Below, one piece after another: positions 57,313-64,000 of a stretch of 64,000 nucleotides of DNA (position 1 is its first letter; the number at the start of each line of letters is the position of its first letter). The notes beneath the pieces were generated by a model that searched no databases, was not told where the DNA came from, and worked only from the letters and a program-made list of their open reading frames with translations. The translations under genes were made by a program, and so were the position numbers. This stretch comes from Rhodothermales bacterium (GTDB lineage: Bacteria > Bacteroidota > Rhodothermia > Rhodothermales > UBA10348), in the NCBI GenBank assembly GCA_017643395.1, contig JAEPNP010000001.1, positions 1,611,001 through 1,675,000 on the forward strand, read 5' to 3'.

Positions 57313-59156
57313 ACCAGTTCGTCATTGGCCTGAAACCAGGCCTGCAGCTTCTCCAGCGTCTTTGGTCCGACTGCGTCCCGAAGCTCCTCTTCCTCCGCAG
57401 CCCGCACGCCCTTTACGGAGCCGAACTGCTCGATGAGCTTTCGCGCTGTTCGTTCACCTATACCGGGCACGTCCGTGAGCTCGGTGCGCAACTCGCGCTT
57501 GCGCTGCTTGCGCTGCAGCCGGACCGCAAACCGGTGGGCCTCATTGCGTGCGCGCTGCAGCAGTTGCAGGGATGCGCTGGCTCTCGGCACGAACACAGAC
57601 TCCCCATCGCCCGGGAAGAATACCTCCTCCAGGCGCTTCGCCAGGCCCACAACCGGGAAACGTCCATAGACGCCGGCATCCTCGAGCCCGGAAACGGCGG
57701 ACGACAACTGGCCTTTGCCACCGTCGATGACCAGAAGATCAGGCAGTGTGCCGTTCTCCTCGATACGCCGGGTATAGCGTCGCCGCACAACTTCCTCCAT
57801 GGACGCGAAGTCGTCTGAGCGTCCGCCGCCCACGCTGCGCACCTTGAACGAACGATACTCTGACTTGCGGGGCTTTCCGTCCACGAACACGACGCAACTA
57901 GCCACCACACCGGTGCCGCCGAGGTGGGACACGTCGAAGCATTCAATGCGTCGCGGAGGCTGTGGCAGTTTCAGGTCATCCTGTAGCTGCCGCACGGCAT
58001 GCGGGATGCGGCCTTCACCCTGACGGACCCGCTGCTGCCTGAACTCCTCCAGGAGCAGGGCCGCGTTGGACGTCACCATGCGGACCAGTGCCGCCTTGTC
58101 GCCCCGCTTGGGTTCGTGCAGCACCACATTGCGTCCCTTCTGCTCCCGCAGGAACGAAGCCAGCGTGTCCGGATCCTCGAGGGGCGTGTCCAGGAAGACC
58201 TCGTCCGGGTAGAAGGTGGCCTCCGTGTAGTACCGCTCCACCACCATCTGCATGAGGGCGGCATCCGACTCTTCTTCGATGCGGTTGAGATACTGCTGCC
58301 GACTGCCCACAATTTTGCCGTCCCGTACCTGAAACATGGCGGCCGCCGCAATCGCTTCCTCCCGGTCCACCGACAGCGCAAACAGGTCCCGGTCGACCTC
58401 CTCCAGGCTGACCACCTTCTGTCGCTCGGCATACTTTTCCAGTGCCCGTATGCGATTCCGCAGGTCGGCGGCGATCTCGAAGTTCATCGCTGCCGCCTGG
58501 TCCTTCATCTCATCCTTCAGAAGTCGAATGAGGCTGCCGGTTTTGCCATTGAGCAGTTGCTCTACCTGTCGGATGGTGTTGTCGTAGTCATCCTCCTGTT
58601 GCAGGCCGACGCACGGCCCCGCGCACTTCTTGATGTGGTACTGCAGGCACAGGGAATACTTGCCGGCTGCAATCGGCTCCGGCCTCAGGTTCAACGAGCA
58701 TGTGCGCAGTTGGAAAATGGAGCGGATCGTATCCAGCATGAGCCGCATGCCCTTCACGTCGGCATATGGGCCGAAGTAGCGCGAACCGTCCTTGCGCACA
58801 CGCCGAGTCGGGAAAACCCGCGGAAACGGCTCCTTCTTGATGACGATGTACGGGTAGGACTTGTCGTCCTTCAGGTTGACGTTGTACCGGGGCCGAAATC
58901 GCTTGATCAGGTTGTTCTCCAGGATCAGCGCTTCCGGCTCGGTGTCGGTCACAATCACGTCCACGTCGGCGACCTTGCGCACCAGCGCGCGAAGTCTGCC
59001 TTCGCTCTGTCCACCAGCCTTGAAGTACGAATTGACGCGGTTGCGCAGGTTCTTGGCCTTGCCCACATACAGCACCTTGCCGTCGGCATCCTTGTGCTGA
59101 TACACCCCGGGCTTTCGGGGCAGGTTGGCCAGTTTCTCGCGCAGGATGTCATCCAT
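57309..59156 (-). CDS. uvrC: Excinuclease ABC subunit C
   Basis: 615 residues, the usual length. The GIY-YIG nuclease is at the start (PGVYQHKDADGKVLYVGKAKNLRNRV), a Cys-rich element reads CSLNLRPEPIAAGKYSLCLQYHIKKCAGPC, and the UVR region follows (LLKDEMKDQAAAMNFEIAADLRNRIRALE). The RNase-H-like endonuclease domain (IECFDVSHLGGTGVVASCVVF, LLVIDGGKGQLSSA) and the C-terminal HhH pair (LTDVPGIGERTARKLIEQFGSVKGVRAA) are complete. UvrC makes both cuts around UvrB-bound DNA lesions. It lies 79 bp after a creatininase-family gene on the same strand. Confidence 0.97.
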   Translation of the reverse strand: MDDILREKLANLPRKPGVYQHKDADGKVLYVGKAKNLRNRVNSYFKAGGQSEGRLRALVRKVADVDVIVTDTEPEALILENNLIKRFRPRYNVNLKDDKSYPYIVIKKEPFPRVFPTRRVRKDGSRYFGPYADVKGMRLMLDTIRSIFQLRTCSLNLRPEPIAAGKYSLCLQYHIKKCAGPCVGLQQEDDYDNTIRQVEQLLNGKTGSLIRLLKDEMKDQAAAMNFEIAADLRNRIRALEKYAERQKVVSLEEVDRDLFALSVDREEAIAAAAMFQVRDGKIVGSRQQYLNRIEEESDAALMQMVVERYYTEATFYPDEVFLDTPLEDPDTLASFLREQKGRNVVLHEPKRGDKAALVRMVTSNAALLLEEFRQQRVRQGEGRIPHAVRQLQDDLKLPQPPRRIECFDVSHLGGTGVVASCVVFVDGKPRKSEYRSFKVRSVGGGRSDDFASMEEVVRRRYTRRIEENGTLPDLLVIDGGKGQLSSAVSGLEDAGVYGRFPVVGLAKRLEEVFFPGDGESVFVPRASASLQLLQRARNEAHRFAVRLQRKQRKRELRTELTDVPGIGERTARKLIEQFGSVKGVRAAEEEELRDAVGPKTLEKLQAWFQANDELV

Positions 59157-59235
59157 CGGGCGGGAAACGGTTGGCCCTGACCAAAGATTCGGGCGATGGG
59201 GTCAGCGGCACGCTCGACGGTCGCGGCGAGGCTCT

Positions 59236-60009
59236 TCAGGGTCGGTCTGCGTACAACTTGTCGCGCGGCGTCCCACACAGCTCCGTGACGAACGCGGCAA
59301 TGTCCCTGCAAACGGCGTCCAAATAGGCCTCTCCGCGCTCCGCGGAGGCGTGTTGCGGGTTACCGACTCCCGTGTCCTCCGAGATGCGTGTCCAGGGGCG
59401 GGGCGCCCATGCCCAGCCTTTTTGCATGGCATCTATCACAGGCCGCCGCTCCGCCCCCGAGCCAGCTTCGGACAGAGGCCGCACCAATTCCGGCGCCGCC
59501 ACCATCATAAGACTGGTCTCCATTTCACCGGCGTGGTCGCCCGGCTCCACGAAATACGGCTCACCAGGCACCACACGGTACCAGTCCACAGCACAGAGGA
59601 ATGTCTCTACCTCTGGCTGCAGCTCCCGGATCATCTGCTTGAAGCTGTTGCCGCCGTGGCCGTTGAGCACCACCAGCCGCGGAATCCCGTTGCCGTCCAG
59701 CGTGCGGGCGAGGTCCCGGAGCAGCGCAAACTGCGTGCTGGGGTTCATGTTGAGGCACAGGGGAATGTCCAGCTGTCCGGTTTGCACGCCGAAGGGCACC
59801 GTCGGAAGAACGATGGTCTTCGTTCCGGCCGCCCAGGCCCGGGCAGCGACCTCAGCGGCAATGTGGTCACACTGGATGGTGTCCGTGCTGTACGGCAGAT
59901 GGTAGTTGTGGGCCTCGGTCGCTCCCCATGGAAGAATGGCTGCTTCGAACTCCGTCCCGCGCACGTCTGCCCAGGTGGTTTCAGCGAGGATGTAGGGACG
60001 AGGTGTCAT
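59236..60009 (-). CDS. Creatininase-family amidohydrolase
   Basis: 257 residues from the ATG at 60009 (MTPRPYILAETTWADV). The family metal site is visible: Glu and His in LPWGATEAHNYHLPYSTDT, Asp in the same motif, the NGHGGN loop and the Glu in GDHAGEMETS. Family members hydrolyse creatinine, formamides in riboflavin/F420 synthesis, or peptide-like amides; the exact substrate cannot be told here. The long open frame that continues upstream to 61008 is a shadow of two genes on the other strand. Probably co-transcribed with uvrC. Confidence 0.9.
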   Translation of the reverse strand: MTPRPYILAETTWADVRGTEFEAAILPWGATEAHNYHLPYSTDTIQCDHIAAEVAARAWAAGTKTIVLPTVPFGVQTGQLDIPLCLNMNPSTQFALLRDLARTLDGNGIPRLVVLNGHGGNSFKQMIRELQPEVETFLCAVDWYRVVPGEPYFVEPGDHAGEMETSLMMVAAPELVRPLSEAGSGAERRPVIDAMQKGWAWAPRPWTRISEDTGVGNPQHASAERGEAYLDAVCRDIAAFVTELCGTPRDKLYADRP

Positions 60010-60108
60010 GGCCGCGAAGCTACGCGATGAGGTCAACGGAATGGTAATTGAGCCTGCCGTTCCGGAGGTTACCGAGGTACAACTCCGGGCTGGCGCCCAG
60101 TCCCGACC

Positions 60109-60459
60109 ATGGAACGACAGCAGGTGAACTGGTTGCGACTCGAGGGTCTCGTGGCCCTGGCAATCGCCGTCGTTCTTTACGCGGACTCCGGCTCGAGTTG
60201 GCTGATGTTCGCGCTGCTCCTTCTGACCCCCGATCTCTCCATGCTCGGGTACCTTCGAAATCCTCGAACGGGGGCGATCCTCTACAATGTGGGTCATTCC
60301 TACACGACCGTGGTTCTCTTCTGGGCGGTCGGGTCCTCTCTGGAATGGAGCCTGGCCGACCCCCTCGCTTTGATCTGGGTGGCCCACATTGGGTTGGATC
60401 GCATTCTCGGCTATGGCCTCAAGAGCAGCGATGCGTTCAAGAACACCCATCTTTCCTGA
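60109..60459 (+). CDS. DUF4260 membrane protein
   Basis: 116 residues with about three or four membrane segments (LVALAIAVVLYADSGSSWLMFALLLLTPDLSMLGYL, SYTTVVLFWAVGS, PLALIWVAHIGLDRILGYGL). The DLSMLGYL and HIGLDRILGYGLK elements are hallmarks of DUF4260, whose function is unknown. It is divergent from the creatininase gene (99 bp between starts) and lies just upstream of the YdeI-like gene. Confidence 0.85.
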   Translation: MERQQVNWLRLEGLVALAIAVVLYADSGSSWLMFALLLLTPDLSMLGYLRNPRTGAILYNVGHSYTTVVLFWAVGSSLEWSLADPLALIWVAHIGLDRILGYGLKSSDAFKNTHLS

Positions 60460-60465
60460 TTGGGA

Positions 60466-60960
60466 ATGCCCACCGAGCCCCACGTTTTCGCAACGACCAT
60501 CGAACGCCAGGACACGGGCATTATCACGCATGTCGTGGTGATCCCGCCCGAGGTGGCCGAGGCGTGTATTGCGGTCGGTCACCGGCGAGTGATCGTTCTG
60601 CTCAACGGCACGGAGCTCAGAAGGTCCATTTTCTCCACCAGGGATGGCGAATTCGGGCTGGTGATCGGCAGGACCTATGTGCGCGATCTGAAGCTGGCGG
60701 TCGGCGAACCCATGGTGGTCGAGATGTGGCCCGATCCCGAGCCCGATCGCGTGGATCTGTGCGATGAGCTGATCGCCGCACTCGAACAGGATCCGGAGGC
60801 CGCAGAGCGCTTCTACAACTGGACGCCCGGGAAGCAGCGCAGCCTGGCCGTGCATGTCTGCGGCGCGAAGCGCCCGGCTACCCGAGAGAAAAGGGCCGTC
60901 GAAATCTGTTACAAGCTGCGCACCTACACCCTGGCAGGAGATCGTAAAACAGATGCGTAA
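60466..60960 (+). CDS. YdeI/OmpD-associated family protein (DUF1905-like)
   Basis: 164 residues from the ATG at 60466 (a TTG two codons before is possible). The first ~95 residues form the DUF1905-like barrel (FATTIERQDTGIITHVVVIPPEVAEAC, RRVIVLLNGTELRRSIFSTRDGEFGLVIG), and the tail has the YdeI helix with FYNWTPGKQRSLAVHVCGAKRPATREKRAVEIC. Related proteins are called bacteriocin-protection or OmpD-associated, but without firm function. It starts 6 bp after the DUF4260 stop and overlaps the next gene by 8 bp, so the three form an operon. Confidence 0.82.
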   Translation: MPTEPHVFATTIERQDTGIITHVVVIPPEVAEACIAVGHRRVIVLLNGTELRRSIFSTRDGEFGLVIGRTYVRDLKLAVGEPMVVEMWPDPEPDRVDLCDELIAALEQDPEAAERFYNWTPGKQRSLAVHVCGAKRPATREKRAVEICYKLRTYTLAGDRKTDA

Positions 60961-62069
60961 CCCCGGATTTCTCATCGCCCTGATGCTCGCCGGCTGCGCG
61001 CCGGACATTTCGGGGACTTACAGCCTGGAGGTAACGGACTTCGCGCGCGCCGAGACCGGCTTACTGGAATTGGTCGGCAGCGGGGAGGATGTGTTCGGCA
61101 GGCTCACGCTGCAGTCGGATCCGCCCAGGGTCTATGCGCTCGGCCTCAGGCAATCGAATCAGGACTCCCTGTATTTCACGCTGGGATCGAACGGTTTCCT
61201 GGTGCTGCGCACGGACTCGACGGGGCGCTTCAAGTACTTCGGTGTCGATGCGGGCATCCGGGCTCGGCGCTCGGGATCTCCGCCCGCCGATCTCGAGGCG
61301 CTGGTGGAACTCAAACCCCTCTTCTCGACCCCCGACACGGACGACTCCTGGCCGACAGTCTCGCCCGATGGGGCCACCATGCTGTTCTCACGAGGTGTCA
61401 TCATGGAGCGGAGCCTACGGGGGACGGAATGGTCGGAGCCGGACACCGCCGGCTTCTCGATCCCGGGCGATGCGGCCCCACGGTTTGCTCCGGATGGCTC
61501 GTGGGTGCTGTTCGACTCCTCACGACCCAATCCGGCCTACCCTGAGCCGGTTCGCAGGCGGGACCTGTGGCGTGTGGATCGGCTCAGCCAAGGCGGCTGG
61601 GGGGAAGTTTCGGCCCTTCCGCACCCGATAAACGTGGATTCCGTGAGCGACTACCACGGGGCAGTCGCCACTTCTGGGGCGGTTTACTTCTCCAGTTTCG
61701 GCCGGGCAGGTGGTTCAGGTCGTTCGGACGTGTTCCGTGGTGATGCGTCCGGCGTGACCTGGCTGGGCCCGACGCTGAACACGGACGCAAGCGAGCCTGA
61801 CATCTTTGTGGATCCCGCCGAGCGCTACCTGATTCTCGTGTCGGCGGGCCTGGAAGGCGCCCAGGAAGACGATCTCTTTCTCGTGCCGCGTGAGGGCGCG
61901 GGCTGGGGGGCGCCGGCTCGGCTGTCCGCTCCGGTCAATTCCTTCGCCTTCGACTACGGGGCCTGGGTGGACCCGTCAGGGGGATGGCTGTACTTCAACA
62001 GCTTCCGCCGGGGCTCTTCTGACATCTACCGCGTCCCGCTGTCGGACATTCCGGAACTCGCTGCCCGGA

Positions 62070-62080
<11 letters not shown>
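60953..62080 (+). CDS. PD40/WD40-like propeller lipoprotein
   Basis: 375 residues. The ATG at 60953 starts a lipoprotein leader (MRNPGFLIALMLAGCAP) and overlaps the end of the YdeI-like gene; GGAG lies 11-14 nt upstream. Repeated beta-propeller blades of the PD40 type are seen: DDSWPTVSPDGATMLFSR, APRFAPDGSWVLFDSSRPN, SEPDIFVDPAERYLILVSA, YGAWVDPSGGWLYFNSFRRG, each with a central PDG or equivalent turn, and the end shows SSDIYRVPL. Outer-membrane-linked PD40 proteins often bind sugars or cell-wall material. The last 11 bp overlap the convergent DUF885 gene. Confidence 0.85.
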
Positions 62081-63806
<1,726 letters not shown>

Positions 63807-63820
63807 GGCAGCAGGGTGCA

Positions 63821-63860
63821 AAAACAAAAAGCGCCCCGGACCTGGCCAGGTCCGGGGCGC
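63821..63860 (-). terminator. Perfect 30-bp palindromic terminator
   Basis: GCGCCCCGGACCTGG and its exact complement fill 63831-63860; on the minus strand the hairpin is followed by TTTTTGTTTT (63830-63821). It ends the gene at 63912 and sits right in front of the DUF885 start. A second stem, ACTCCGC (63871-63877) with GCGGAGT (63898-63904), lies closer to the stop. Confidence 0.9.
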
Positions 63861-63911
63861 CAAAGTAGCGACTCCGCCGTGCAGGGTGTTACGCCCCGCG
63901 GAGTCAGAACA

Positions 63912-63998
63912 TCAGCCGACCAGTCCGTCTATGGCGGAGGCCAGCATGTGCACCTTGCGGGAGTCCGCTGCGCCATCGGCTTCCTGGTGCAGTTCGGC
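63912..63998 (-). CDS. C-terminal end of an unidentified gene (runs off the window)
   Basis: The frame is open to the right edge, and the TGA is at 63914-63912. The last 28 residues read ELHQEADGAADSRKVHMLAS and then AIDGLVG. Two terminator hairpins follow, which supports a real gene end. Too short to identify. Confidence 0.5.
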   Translation of the reverse strand, partial: AELHQEADGAADSRKVHMLASAIDGLVG

Positions 63999-64000
63999 AC

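Noticed and set aside
57999-59180. A 393-codon plus-strand frame over uvrC
   Set aside because: Antisense shadow of a full-length UvrC with all domains.
60010-61008. N-terminal extension of the creatininase-family protein by ~330 residues
   Set aside because: The extension has no family similarity and lies opposite the DUF4260 and YdeI-like genes; the family start MTPRPYIL is at 60009.

Overview
This is a GC-rich, gene-dense bacterial chromosomal window. It most likely comes from the Rhodothermota/Bacteroidota (Rhodothermales-like). The evidence: two secreted proteins end in type IX secretion sorting domains (1-1601 ending after FPNPF, and 1655-3052 with QNYPNPFNPQ); there are a DUF5916 CBM9/beta-barrel protein and a DUF3127 protein; signal peptides, lipoboxes and outer-membrane barrels are frequent, pointing to a diderm cell. 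I see no tRNA, rRNA, CRISPR array, transposase or prophage block. This assignment rests on protein character, not on a database search.

Layout. 1-8.1 kb: surface and secreted proteins, a two-gene operon of Cys-module proteins (one with a degenerate M23 domain), and DUF5916-GNAT-(21-aa ORF)-RidA joined by overlapping codons. 8.3-17 kb: a Tat-type tail-collar protein, a phosphatase-like/MORN pair, a diheme cytochrome-TPR fusion, a cyclophilin, a divergent aldehyde dehydrogenase/GABA aminotransferase pair, and a DUF885 lipoprotein coupled to a Gre factor. 17-25.6 kb: DUF2975 plus HTH regulator behind an AT-rich inverted repeat, two LVIVD/choice-of-anchor-B proteins, a DUF305 lipoprotein, and a 0.7-kb hyper-repetitive spacer (20.26-20.97 kb). 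25.6-36 kb: histidine kinase, M19 and S15 peptidases, a thioredoxin-fold protein coupled to a CPA2 antiporter, and a three-gene YceI-YceI-barrel operon whose stop and start codons all overlap. 36-42 kb: proline-racemase family, SRPBCC, LLM flavin oxidoreductase, ankyrin protein, heme lipoprotein, YgjV, DUF1835, and a frameshifted TfoX-like gene.

42-53.4 kb is genome maintenance: AlkB, MreB, the ligase-associated DEXH helicase with PdeM, an Fpg/Nei glycosylase that seems to begin at an ATC codon, DnaA, Bcp, and a radical-SAM protein interrupted by a mini-intein exactly at its third iron-sulfur cysteine. Two DnaA-box clusters occur, one beside dnaA (50.65-50.83 kb) and one in an AT-rich gap (42.09-42.28 kb). 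53.4-64 kb: a GAF histidine kinase, DinB lipoprotein, TPR protein, UvrC, creatininase-family hydrolase, small accessory genes, a PD40 lipoprotein and an intact DUF885 peptidase, then the end of one more gene.

How the genes work together: operons are short and tightly packed, with many ATGA/GTGA/TTGA overlaps implying translational coupling. Several convergent pairs end in strong hairpins or share stop-codon bases. The most notable items are the intein, the structured tandem repeat at 20.4-20.9 kb, the YceI-YceI-barrel operon, the degenerate-M23 Cys-module operon and the two candidate origin regions.
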